The position numbers and the translations under genes are program-made. This document shows, in pieces, positions 8,191 through 16,232 of a stretch of DNA of 64,000 bases (its first letter is position 1; each line of letters opens with the position of its first letter). This DNA is from Aliarcobacter sp. Lineage in GTDB: Bacteria > Campylobacterota > Campylobacteria > Campylobacterales > Arcobacteraceae. The notes below the pieces were generated by a model. That model made no database searches and was not told the DNA's origin. It was given only the letters and a program-made list of their open reading frames with translations. The stretch spans positions 124,001-188,000 of the forward strand of contig JAQTXB010000002.1 in NCBI GenBank assembly GCA_028688995.1. Reading direction: 5' to 3'.

Positions 8191-9483
8191 TTATTTATTC
8201 ATAATTATTAAACTTTTTAAAATTGCAATAGAAGTATTTAATTGATTATCTCCTAGTACATCTTCACCTGTGATTACTTTTTTTGTTTCATCTGCAATAA
8301 CTTTTCCTTCTTTTTTTACATCATTTACTTTTTCAAGTTCTCCTTCAAGATGTTTTTTTAAGTCTGCTTCTTTTATTTTAAATTTATCATCTTCAGCTTG
8401 TGTAACTTTTCCAGCAGTTACAACAACATCTGGTGTAACTCCAACAGCTTGAATAGTTCTTCCACTTGGCAAATAATATTTAGCAATTGTTAATTTTATA
8501 TTTTCACTTCTATCATTTTCAATTGGTAAAACAGCTTGAACTGAACCTTTACCAAAAGTTTTTTCTCCAACTATTACTGCTCTTTTATGATCTTGTAAAG
8601 AACCACTTACAATTTCAGATGCAGATGCTGAACCTTCATTTACAAGAACAACTAATGGTAGTTTTGTTTTAGTTTTTAATAAACTTGCTTCAAATTTCTC
8701 TTCATCTTCAGCATTTCTTCCTTTTTGAGAAACAATTACTCCACTATCAACAAATAAATCAACTACTCCAATAGCTTGAGAAAGTAAACCACCTGGGTTA
8801 TTTCTTAAATCTAAAATATAACCTTTTGCAGTTTTGTTAGCTGTTATAATTTTTTCTAAATCTTCTGTAACTTTTGTATCAAAACTTGAAACTCTTAAAT
8901 ATAATAAATCTTCGTTTTCAATTGTTTTTGCAAAAACAGATTGAATTTTAATTATATCTCTCTTCATTTTTATTTCTAAAGGTTTTAATTCACCTTTTCT
9001 CACAAGAGTTAATGTAATATCTGTTTGAGGATTTCCTCTCATTAAATTAACAGCTTCATCTAAAGTCATACCTATCGTTGAAGTATTATTAATTTTTAGA
9101 ATAATATCTGAAGCTTTCACACCTGCTTTAAATGCTGGTGTATCATCAATTGGTGAAATTACAGTTAAAGCACCATCTCTCATACCTACAGTAATTCCTA
9201 ATCCCCCAAACTCACCTTGAGTTTGAATCGCCATCTCTTTAGATGCTTTTTTATCCAAATAAGATGAATGGGCATCTAATTCTTGCATCAAACCTTTTAA
9301 TGCCTTGTCAACTATCTCTTGTAGTTTAATGTCATCAACATAATATTTTTCAACAGTTCCAATAACTTTTGTAAGTTTTGATAAAGACTCAAATCTTGTT
9401 TGTTCAGAAGCCACTTCCTCTTTTGCAAGAAGATTTTGTGATATAACCAATGTAAGTGCAGAAGCTAGCAATAATCTCTTCAT
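8191..9483 (-). CDS. ctpA: C-terminal processing peptidase (S41 family)
   Basis: The 430-residue periplasmic protease has a signal peptide (MKRLLLASALTLVISQNLLA), a PDZ domain beginning at GLGITVGMRDGAL near residue 95, and the S41 catalytic core. The core has LVNEGSASASEIVSG with the nucleophile serine and KTFGKGSVQ with the general-base lysine. Such enzymes trim or degrade exported proteins from the C-terminus. It heads the long minus-strand run that includes purCSQ and is divergent from the YfgM-like gene. Confidence 0.94.
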   Translation of the reverse strand: MKRLLLASALTLVISQNLLAKEEVASEQTRFESLSKLTKVIGTVEKYYVDDIKLQEIVDKALKGLMQELDAHSSYLDKKASKEMAIQTQGEFGGLGITVGMRDGALTVISPIDDTPAFKAGVKASDIILKINNTSTIGMTLDEAVNLMRGNPQTDITLTLVRKGELKPLEIKMKRDIIKIQSVFAKTIENEDLLYLRVSSFDTKVTEDLEKIITANKTAKGYILDLRNNPGGLLSQAIGVVDLFVDSGVIVSQKGRNAEDEEKFEASLLKTKTKLPLVVLVNEGSASASEIVSGSLQDHKRAVIVGEKTFGKGSVQAVLPIENDRSENIKLTIAKYYLPSGRTIQAVGVTPDVVVTAGKVTQAEDDKFKIKEADLKKHLEGELEKVNDVKKEGKVIADETKKVITGEDVLGDNQLNTSIAILKSLIIMNK

Positions 9484-9597
9484 ATTTTTAGTAACCTTAT
9501 AAATTTATAGAGAATTATTATACAAAAAGTTAGATAAAAGTAAGATTTTATCAAAAATTTTGTACCATATCAACTACTTTTCAAAAAGGTTATAAAA

Positions 9598-10179
9598 ATG
9601 AGTATAAAAGAAAATGTTGATTATGTTAAAACAGAGCTAAGTAGCGAAGAGAAATTTTTAGAAAATTTCGTAAAAGGTGAAAGGTTTTTTAAAAAATATA
9701 AAACATTAATCTTTGCATTTGTTGCAATTTTATTAATAGTAATTATTGCTTATTTTATTAAAAATAGTCTTGCACAATCAAATAAAATTGAAGCTAATAT
9801 TGCATTTAACAAAGTTCTTGAAAATGGCAATGATGCACAAGCACTTGCAAATTTAAAAGAAAGAAATCCACAGCTTTATGATGTAGCTTTATTTTTACAA
9901 GCAAAAAAAGATGATAAATCTGCTGATGTAAATGTTCCTTTATTAAAAGAGCTATCAAAATATCAAATTGCATTAGCTAATAAAAATATATCTGAATTAG
10001 ATAATTTATCAATGCAAAATGATTTTTTACTAAAAGATTTTGCAATTTTCAACAAGGCGCTTTTTCTAACGAACGAAGGAAAATTTAATGAAGCAAAAAC
10101 AACTTTGGCATTGATTCCACAAACTTCAAAAGCCTATGAATTAGCTAAATTACTAAATCACTATCTACTTACAAAATAA
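9598..10179 (+). CDS. YfgM-like membrane-anchored periplasmic protein
   Basis: The 193-residue protein has an N-terminal cytoplasmic stretch, one membrane span (about residues 37-59, LIFAFVAILLIVIIAYFI) and an alpha-helical periplasmic part that resembles a degenerate TPR domain. That layout matches YfgM/AncA of gammaproteobacteria, which works with the periplasmic chaperone network around the Sec translocon. It is followed 9 bases later by a BamB-like lipoprotein, the same pairing as yfgM-bamB in E. coli. The name is based on architecture and synteny, since residue identity is low. Confidence 0.6.
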   Translation: MSIKENVDYVKTELSSEEKFLENFVKGERFFKKYKTLIFAFVAILLIVIIAYFIKNSLAQSNKIEANIAFNKVLENGNDAQALANLKERNPQLYDVALFLQAKKDDKSADVNVPLLKELSKYQIALANKNISELDNLSMQNDFLLKDFAIFNKALFLTNEGKFNEAKTTLALIPQTSKAYELAKLLNHYLLTK

Positions 10180-10188
10180 GGAAAAACC

Positions 10189-11172
10189 ATGAAATATCTT
10201 TTAATTTCATTATCTGCAATATTTTTATTTACAGCTTGTTCAGGAAAAAAATATTTTGAACCACAAGATGTTAGCAGTAATATAGAATTAAATAAAGAAT
10301 CTATGTCTTCATCTATTGAATCGATGAATAAAATTGGCGCAACATTAGAAAATAAACAAATTATCACGGATAAGGGAATTTCATCTTTTGAATTACCAGA
10401 AAATTTCGAATTTTTAAATGTAAGTTCAGATGGTAAAATAATTGCAACAAATTATATTAATAAAATATTAATTGGTGATGAAGAAAGAGTTGTAAAAGAT
10501 GTTGTAGTTGCTGCATCAGTAAAAGATAATAAACTTGCACTTGTTTATTCAAATAATACAATTGAATTAATTGATATAAAAACAAACAAAACTTTATATA
10601 AAGAGTATTTACCAATTTCACTTGCAAATGATACTAGAATCACTAATCCATATTTCATGGGTGGTTTAATTCTTTTCCCTACATTAAATGGAAAAGTAGT
10701 AATTGTATCTGCTGCTACAAATGAATCAGTAAAAAATATTTCTGTTGACCCAGATAGTGAATTTAACAATATTATTTCATTGAATGTTGTTGAAAGTACA
10801 CAAACTCTAATTGTTGCAAGCCCAAATAAAGTTGTATCTATCTCACCAAAAGAGATAATTGCAAAAAATTATGAAGTTAGAGATATTATTGTAAAAAATA
10901 ATGATGTTTATGTAGCTACTATTGATGGTCAAATTATTAAATTAACTCCTAGTTTAGTTGAAGTTGCTAAGAAAAAATATAAATATGCAAAAATTCATGC
11001 ATTGGCATTTTCTGATTCATTATATGCTGTTGAATCACAAGGTTTCTTAATAAATTTAAATCAAGATTTCACTGATGATAGAATTTATAAATTTAGCTTT
11101 GATAATGAAGACCGAATGATTGCAATTGGAAATAAAATATATTATGGTTCAAAATATATAACTCTTCCATAA
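10189..11172 (+). CDS. Beta-propeller-type lipoprotein, BamB-like
   Basis: This is a 327-residue lipoprotein. The signal sequence ends in the lipobox FTAC, with the lipidated cysteine at residue 17. After a polar linker, the mature part alternates short beta strands in repeats of about 40 residues (for example SSDGKIIATNY, DNKLALVYSNNTIELIDI, LNGKVVIVSAAT), as in PQQ/WD-type propellers such as BamB, the Bam complex scaffold. Its place after a YfgM-like gene supports that reading. The propeller repeats are weak, so another envelope role is possible. Confidence 0.6.
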   Translation: MKYLLISLSAIFLFTACSGKKYFEPQDVSSNIELNKESMSSSIESMNKIGATLENKQIITDKGISSFELPENFEFLNVSSDGKIIATNYINKILIGDEERVVKDVVVAASVKDNKLALVYSNNTIELIDIKTNKTLYKEYLPISLANDTRITNPYFMGGLILFPTLNGKVVIVSAATNESVKNISVDPDSEFNNIISLNVVESTQTLIVASPNKVVSISPKEIIAKNYEVRDIIVKNNDVYVATIDGQIIKLTPSLVEVAKKKYKYAKIHALAFSDSLYAVESQGFLINLNQDFTDDRIYKFSFDNEDRMIAIGNKIYYGSKYITLP

Positions 11173-11190
11173 TCGAAATTATAAAACTAA

Positions 11191-11227
11191 AAAAGGCTAT
11201 TTGGATTTTCCAAATAGCCCTTTTTTT
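11191..11227. terminator. Strong bidirectional Rho-independent terminator
   Basis: GGCTATTTGG (11195-11204) pairs perfectly with CCAAATAGCC (11210-11219) around ATTTT. On plus it is followed by CTTTTTTT, and on minus by TTTTT from the preceding A run, so it can stop both the lipoprotein transcript and truD. Confidence 0.93.
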
Positions 11228-11243
11228 ATGCCTAAATATAATT

Positions 11244-12242
11244 CTAAGAGAAATTCCTATTTGCCAAATATTCAACTAAAACTGTTGCATATGAACCTTT
11301 AGGAAGAATAAAATCTAAATTACATATCTTTTTAGCTGCATCATATTTACAACTTATATCTCTTGGAAATACAATAGCTTCTCTTCTATAACCTTTTTCT
11401 TGAATATATAAATCATCATACTTCTGTTCGATTACAGCAGCCTCACCAACAGCTTTGAATACTTTTCTACCTGGTAACAACCCAGTAGGAGTAATTTTAA
11501 AATTATTGAAATCATTTATTATATTTGCAGTTATAACTTTTGGAGTAAAAAGTTTATCTTTTTGTAAATCTAAAAAAACATCTCCATCTAAAAGTTTAAA
11601 TTCTTCATTTGATAACTTTAATCTTTCCACTAACCAAGCATTAAAAAAACTACTTTGATAAGCAGAAATTAGCATTTTTGATAATTTTTTATCTTTTACA
11701 ATCTCTTCACCATAAACTACGTCTTTAGCTTTTGCTAGATTATCAACGACTTCTTTACCAAATCTTTGATAACCAAAATAGTTTGGCATTCCTTCTTTGA
11801 TTATAAGTTTTATGATTTTTTGAATATGATTTATATCAGTAACTTCAACATTATGAAGATTTATTATAAATCTATTCCCTTCTAAATCACCAATATTTAA
11901 CTTTTCATTATGTAAAAAAGTATCAAGAATTTCAATCTTTTTATTTCTAAAAAGTTTGATTTCTTTTGAGTATTTTTTTGGAATAGTGATATATTGTGTA
12001 GTTGTAGCTCGTTTATCTTTTAAACCTGCATATCCAATCTCATTTGAATATACATTTAGAAATTTCGCTAATCTATCAATTAACTCCCAAGTATCGCAGT
12101 TCTCTTTTTTTATTTTTAATACTAAAAAACTACCTGCTCCAGAAAATTTTATAGGCTGTTCTTCAACTATAAAATCCTCTTCATTTTGGACAAATTTAAA
12201 ATTTAAAGTTTTATCATTCTTCGGATAAAATCTTTTTATCAA
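11244..12242 (-). CDS. truD: tRNA pseudouridine(13) synthase
   Basis: The 332-residue TruD isomerises U13 of tRNA-Glu. The signature GYAGLKDKRATT carries the catalytic aspartate D76, and the second conserved block NYFGYQRFG is near residue 150. The gene overlaps dksA by four bases at its start and ends just before the bidirectional terminator. The length fits the compact epsilon-type TruD. Confidence 0.96.
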   Translation of the reverse strand: MIKRFYPKNDKTLNFKFVQNEEDFIVEEQPIKFSGAGSFLVLKIKKENCDTWELIDRLAKFLNVYSNEIGYAGLKDKRATTTQYITIPKKYSKEIKLFRNKKIEILDTFLHNEKLNIGDLEGNRFIINLHNVEVTDINHIQKIIKLIIKEGMPNYFGYQRFGKEVVDNLAKAKDVVYGEEIVKDKKLSKMLISAYQSSFFNAWLVERLKLSNEEFKLLDGDVFLDLQKDKLFTPKVITANIINDFNNFKITPTGLLPGRKVFKAVGEAAVIEQKYDDLYIQEKGYRREAIVFPRDISCKYDAAKKICNLDFILPKGSYATVLVEYLANRNFS

Positions 12243-12610
12243 TTTTTAGCTCTTTTTACAAACTCATTTTCATAAACAGTTCTACACTCTGTACAAAATT
12301 TAGCAAATGGTTTAGCTTTTAATCTACCAAGAGGAATAACAACTCCACACATGTCGCAAATTCCATAAGTACCTGCTTCTATTTTTTTAAGAGAGTCTTC
12401 AATTTGTTTTAACTCTTCAACTTGATGATTTGCAATCATTCCTTCTGTAAAAGAATCACTTACAAGTTCAGCATAATCTAATTCATCATTAATTTCTTGT
12501 TCTTTTAATTGATCAATATTTGCTCTACTATTATTTATGTTTGATAAAATATTCTCTTTTCTTTCAAGTAAAATTACTCTTAACTCATCAATTTGCTGTT
12601 TATTTGGCAT
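12239..12610 (-). CDS. dksA: DksA/TraR-type RNA polymerase regulator
   Basis: The 123-residue protein has a coiled-coil N-terminal half and a C4 zinc finger (CDMC and CTEC, residues ~89-115). The coiled-coil tip contains acidic residues (DELDYAELVSD), similar to the DxxD tip that reaches into the RNA polymerase secondary channel. It would adjust transcription with ppGpp. It forms an operon with truD (4-base overlap), with GGAGAAAC as RBS before ATG 12610. Which DksA subfamily it belongs to was not tested. Confidence 0.9.
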   Translation of the reverse strand: MPNKQQIDELRVILLERKENILSNINNSRANIDQLKEQEINDELDYAELVSDSFTEGMIANHQVEELKQIEDSLKKIEAGTYGICDMCGVVIPLGRLKAKPFAKFCTECRTVYENEFVKRAKN

Positions 12611-12713
12611 AGTTTCTCCTTAAATATTCGCGCAATTATATACTTTTTAATATATATTATTACTTAAATAAGACTTAATTGCCTATTTTAAGGGCTTTTT
12701 ATCAATAAAAATA

Positions 12714-12730
12714 ATCATTAATGATATAAT
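12714..12730 (+). promoter_or_regulatory. Palindrome abutting a TATAAT box upstream of the ABC cassette
   Basis: ATCATTAATGAT (12714-12725) is a perfect 12-bp palindrome that touches a consensus -10 hexamer, TATAAT at 12725-12730. The arrangement is what a repressor operator over a promoter looks like. It lies in the 202-base divergent region between dksA and the cassette, about 83 bases before the first ORF. In DNA this AT-rich a 12-bp palindrome can arise by chance, and no regulator is identified. Confidence 0.35.
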
Positions 12731-12812
12731 AAAATTACTTTCTTTTATTTTTTGTTTAACTGTTAATTAACTAAAAAAAGATAAAATACTTGAGTTTTTA
12801 CAGGAGTTTATT

Positions 12813-13070
12813 ATTACTACTTTATCGAAAAGATTTATTTTTTTTATTACTCTTTTTATTTTTACCTTTATTTTTTTTATTTTTTTTCATAAAAAGCTTA
12901 ATGAAAGAATCAATTATTCAGCAAAAATAAGCGCTATTACAAAACTTCCAAATTTAAGTTATTCAAACAATATTTATGAGCCAAGAATAAATGAATATAA
13001 AGATTTTTCAAATAAACTTTTCCCTATGAATTTGCAAATTAGTTATAAAGATTTTGTTTATGAAAAATAG
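12813..13070 (+). CDS. Small membrane protein at the head of an ABC cassette, probable ATT start
   Basis: An 85-codon open frame begins at ATT 12813, 6 bases after a strong AGGAG (12802-12806). It has no ATG, GTG or TTG between the in-frame stop at 12768 and residue 72, so a non-canonical start is needed. The N-terminus is a very hydrophobic, phenylalanine-rich span (about residues 7-26) encoded by three T8 runs. The rest is polar, probably periplasmic (SYSNNIYEPRINEY, KLFPMNLQISYKDF). It overlaps the permease start by 11 bases. A competing frame from TTG 12790 runs about 41 codons through the same region, so the start or frame is uncertain. No family is recognised. Confidence 0.5.
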   Translation: MTTLSKRFIFFITLFIFTFIFFIFFHKKLNERINYSAKISAITKLPNLSYSNNIYEPRINEYKDFSNKLFPMNLQISYKDFVYEK

Positions 13071-14232
13071 TGTTTTTTTTAATTTCTTATTTCTTTTACT
13101 TTTAAAACATAAATCAAAACACATTGCTATTTTTATTATCTCAATTTTAATTGTTTTTTTAATTTCTAGTGTTTTATTTATTTCTAATAGTTTAAAAAAA
13201 GAAGTTTTTTTTACTTTAGAGAATCAAAGTGATTTTGTAATTCAAAAAATAAATAGTGGGAAAACCTTAGATATTCCAACTTCTTGGATTGACGATTTTT
13301 CTTCAATAAATGGAGTTACAAATACTCAGGCTAGAGTTTATGGTTCATACTATTTTATGCCAGAAAATGTTTATTTTACAATTATAGGAATTGATTTATT
13401 TGAAGAAAATACAAACCTAAAAGAACTTCTAAAAACTCTAAATATTTCTGAATTCTTACAAAGTGATTCTATGATTATTGGAAATGGAATAAAAAAAATA
13501 TTTGATAAATATCACTATTTTAATTCATATGATTTTAAACTTTTTAACAATGAAACAACAAATGTGAAAATATTCAAAGATTTACCAAAAGAGTCAAACT
13601 TAGTTGCAAATGATTTGATTATTATGGATATAAATCTTGCAAAAAAGATTTTAAATATTAAAGAAGATGAAGCAAGTGATATTATTTTAAATGTTCCAAA
13701 TAATCTTGAAAGACAAAACATAAAAGAACAACTTATTTTAAGACACCCCAATATTAGAATTTTACAAAAAGAAAATCTAAAAAAAGAGTATGAAAATATG
13801 TTCAACTATAAAGGTGGGATTTTTTTAGTTCTATTTATTGTTGTAATATTTACTTTTATTTTGATTTTATATCAAAGATATTCGATGATTAGTTCAAGTG
13901 ATAAAAAAGAGATTGGTATTTTAAAAGCAGTTGGTTGGAGTATAAAAGATATTATAAAACTAAAAATTATTGAAAACTTTATTGTGGGATTTATGGCTTT
14001 TATTATTGGAGTTATAATTTCATATATTTTTGTATTTATTTTAAATGCTCCAATATTAAAAAATATTTTTATTGGTTTTTCAAATATTCAAAATGATTTT
14101 GTATTAAATCCAAGTGTTGATTTTACGACTATTGTGACACTCTTTTTATTTTTTATAATTCCTTTTTTAAGTGCTGTTTTAATTCCTGTTTGGAAAATTT
14201 CTGTAATTGATGCAAATGAGAGCATGAAATGA
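13060..14232 (+). CDS. ABC transporter permease, FtsX/MacB fold
   Basis: The 390-residue protein (ATG 13060; the frame opens at TTG 13054) has one N-terminal span (about residues 19-42), a periplasmic domain of about 200 residues, then three C-terminal spans starting near residue 252. Between the last spans is the loop EIGILKAVGWSIKDI, the hallmark coupling segment of FtsX-like permeases that contacts the ATPase. MacB/LolCE-type systems of this fold are mechanotransmitters or extract lipoproteins and do not import solutes. The stop overlaps the ATPase gene by four bases. The substrate is unknown. Confidence 0.8.
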   Translation: MKNSVFFNFLFLLLLKHKSKHIAIFIISILIVFLISSVLFISNSLKKEVFFTLENQSDFVIQKINSGKTLDIPTSWIDDFSSINGVTNTQARVYGSYYFMPENVYFTIIGIDLFEENTNLKELLKTLNISEFLQSDSMIIGNGIKKIFDKYHYFNSYDFKLFNNETTNVKIFKDLPKESNLVANDLIIMDINLAKKILNIKEDEASDIILNVPNNLERQNIKEQLILRHPNIRILQKENLKKEYENMFNYKGGIFLVLFIVVIFTFILILYQRYSMISSSDKKEIGILKAVGWSIKDIIKLKIIENFIVGFMAFIIGVIISYIFVFILNAPILKNIFIGFSNIQNDFVLNPSVDFTTIVTLFLFFIIPFLSAVLIPVWKISVIDANESMK

Positions 14233-14900
14233 TAAAAATCACAAATCTAAATAAAATATTTAATGAAAATACAAAAAGAGAATTTCACGCTTTAAAAAAT
14301 ATCAACTTAGAAATAAAAAACTCATCTTGTGTTATTTTAAAAGGAATAAGTGGAAGTGGAAAATCTACACTTTTATCAATAATAGGAACTTTATCAAAAC
14401 CTACAAGTGGAAGTATTAAAGTTGAAAATGAGAACATTGCAAAACTTCCAGATTTGCACGCTTCAAATTTTAGAGCAAAAAAACTTGGTTTTATTTTCCA
14501 ATCATATAATTTATTTGACACCTTAAGTGTAAAAGATAATGTTTCTATTGCTTTAATTCCTCTAGGATTTAATCAAAAACAAATAGATGAAATGGTTTTA
14601 GAAGCTTTGGAATTAGCAAATATTCAACATAAAAAAGATGAGTTGATTTATAATCTTTCAGGTGGTGAAAAACAAAGATGCGCAATTGCTAGAGCAATTG
14701 TAAATAATCCAGAAATTATTCTTTGTGATGAACCCACTGCAAATTTAGATTATGATAACTCTCTTATTTTTATTGAAAGTCTAAAAACTCTAAAAAGTCT
14801 TAATAAAACAATAATTGTGGCAACCCACGACCCAATATTTGACAATCTTGATTTTATAGATAAAATAATAAATATAAACAATGGAACAATTTGTGAGTGA
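14229..14900 (+). CDS. ABC transporter ATP-binding protein, LolD/MacB type
   Basis: The 223-residue ATPase has Walker A GISGSGKS (about residues 39-46), Q-loop FIFQSYNLFDTLS, signature LSGGEKQR, Walker B IILCDEPTANLD and the H-loop VATHD. The short length and FQSYNL segment are typical of the LolD/MacB subfamily that pairs with FtsX-fold permeases. It overlaps both neighbours (4 bases with the permease, 20 bases with the membrane protein), so the three should be made together. Confidence 0.9.
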   Translation: MIKITNLNKIFNENTKREFHALKNINLEIKNSSCVILKGISGSGKSTLLSIIGTLSKPTSGSIKVENENIAKLPDLHASNFRAKKLGFIFQSYNLFDTLSVKDNVSIALIPLGFNQKQIDEMVLEALELANIQHKKDELIYNLSGGEKQRCAIARAIVNNPEIILCDEPTANLDYDNSLIFIESLKTLKSLNKTIIVATHDPIFDNLDFIDKIININNGTICE

Positions 14901-15861
14901 AATACTTTTATCAAATGAAATAATTATCTATTTATTTACCCAAATTATTCTATTTATTCTTCTTTTTATAGCCTTTTATTTTTCTATTTTTATAATCAAA
15001 AAATGGGATTATGAAAAAACAACATCAGCCCAATATAAACTTGAAAAAACTTCATATTTAGTAATACTTATAATATTTTTTACATTAGTTGTAAAAATAT
15101 TTTTAATGCCCTACTTTGCCTATAGTTTAGATAATTTATCACATATAATTCCAGGTGCAATGTGTGCAGCTGGTGTTGTAAAAGCCAATAATTACGGTGA
15201 AATCTTATTAGCTTTAAAATTAATCATTTTATTTTGTATTGGAGTTTGGTTAATAATTAATAGTTTAGATTTAAAAGAGAAAACCTATCCTTACACAAAA
15301 AAGAAATTTGTTTTTTATATTTTTATTTTTTCTTTGATTTTAATTGAAACAACCCTTGATATATTATATTTATCAAATATCTCAACTAAAGAGCCTGTAA
15401 TGTGTTGTTCTGTAATTTTTGGAGCTAATTCTATAGGAACTAAAATACCTTTTGATTTATCAATTCCAATGCTTGTAGGGCTATTTTATTTACTTTATTT
15501 ATTAACAATCTTTACAAATATCCAAAAACAAAAAACTTTAAACTTTGTAGTAAATTTATTTTTCTTATATATCTCTTATTATGCTGTTACATATTTTTTC
15601 TCAACATATATTTATCAACTTCCAACCCACCAATGTCCGTTTTGTATGCTTCAAAAAGAGTATTATTTTATAGGATATTTTATCTGGTCAACACTATTTT
15701 TAGGAACTTTTTTTGCAATTGCAAGTTTTGTAGTACCAAAATTTATAAATAAAAATTTAGATTATAGTTTTAAGTATTCGATTTTATTTAATTCTATTTT
15801 TGTATTTTTGTGTTCTTTTTATTTACTTAGATATTATTTTGTAAATGGAGTTCTTTTATAA
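14881..15861 (+). CDS. Polytopic membrane protein with cysteine pairs, unknown (cassette partner)
   Basis: The 326-residue protein has about eight hydrophobic segments. Cysteines sit at likely membrane boundaries: C95 in GAMCAAGV, C175-C176 in VMCCSVIF, and C252/C255 in THQCPFCMLQKEY just before a span. The last motif resembles the CxxC-plus-helix arrangement in DsbB-type thiol oxidoreductases, which suggests (inference only) thiol or metal chemistry. The gene starts inside the end of the ATPase gene. I cannot assign a family. Its strict coupling to an FtsX-type ABC pair implies a joint envelope function. Confidence 0.55.
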   Translation: MEQFVSEILLSNEIIIYLFTQIILFILLFIAFYFSIFIIKKWDYEKTTSAQYKLEKTSYLVILIIFFTLVVKIFLMPYFAYSLDNLSHIIPGAMCAAGVVKANNYGEILLALKLIILFCIGVWLIINSLDLKEKTYPYTKKKFVFYIFIFSLILIETTLDILYLSNISTKEPVMCCSVIFGANSIGTKIPFDLSIPMLVGLFYLLYLLTIFTNIQKQKTLNFVVNLFFLYISYYAVTYFFSTYIYQLPTHQCPFCMLQKEYYFIGYFIWSTLFLGTFFAIASFVVPKFINKNLDYSFKYSILFNSIFVFLCSFYLLRYYFVNGVLL

Positions 15862-15863
15862 AA

Positions 15864-15896
15864 ATTCCGTGATAATTTCATAAATTACCACGGAAT
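15864..15896 (-). terminator. Long hairpin terminator between convergent genes
   Basis: The 15-base arms ATTCCGTGATAATTT (15864-15878) and its partner (15882-15896) pair around a three-base loop. One position is A/C on plus but a G-U pair on minus, so the RNA hairpin is perfect only when read on minus. There it is followed by TTTTATA. It therefore mainly terminates the small lipoprotein gene. Confidence 0.8.
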
Positions 15897-15903
15897 AGTA
15901 AAA

Positions 15904-16080
15904 TTATTTTGTTTCTTCTTTTTTTACTTCTTCAGTTGCTTGAGTTTGGGCTGGTGTTGTTGTAGCTTCAACTTTTTTTACTTCTTGTGTAGCTTGTGTT
16001 TCAGCAGGTGCTTTTTTCTCTTCTGTACATCCTGTTAATAATAGTAATGTTACAGCTGTTCCTAATAAAATTTTTTTCAT
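15904..16080 (-). CDS. Small lipoprotein with internal repeat (58 residues)
   Basis: The ORF encodes MKKILLGTAVTLLLLTGC followed by a low-complexity tail. The lipobox LLTGC puts the lipidated cysteine at residue 18. The tail contains a tandem duplication, TQATQEVKKVEA then TQATEEVKKEE, so it is a short flexible chain rich in T, E, K and A. It has an RBS (AAAAGGACGC) and a terminator of its own, which favours a real monocistronic gene. Function is unknown; short lipoproteins can anchor or space the envelope. Confidence 0.75.
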   Translation of the reverse strand: MKKILLGTAVTLLLLTGCTEEKKAPAETQATQEVKKVEATTTPAQTQATEEVKKEETK

Positions 16081-16232
16081 GGATTGCGTCCTTTTTATTT
16101 ATAAAAAATTTTGTTTTCTAAAAAACAATGTGGAATAATATCAAAAGCATTGTAGAAAAATTGTGTTAAAAAGAGTTATTTAGCTTATTATCGATACTAT
16201 TCCAATAAAATTAATAGAACTAGGATTAAACA

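Noticed and set aside
12714-12730. Fur box
   Set aside because: The palindrome ATCATTAATGAT shares part of the Fur pattern but is too short and lacks the GATAAT repeats.
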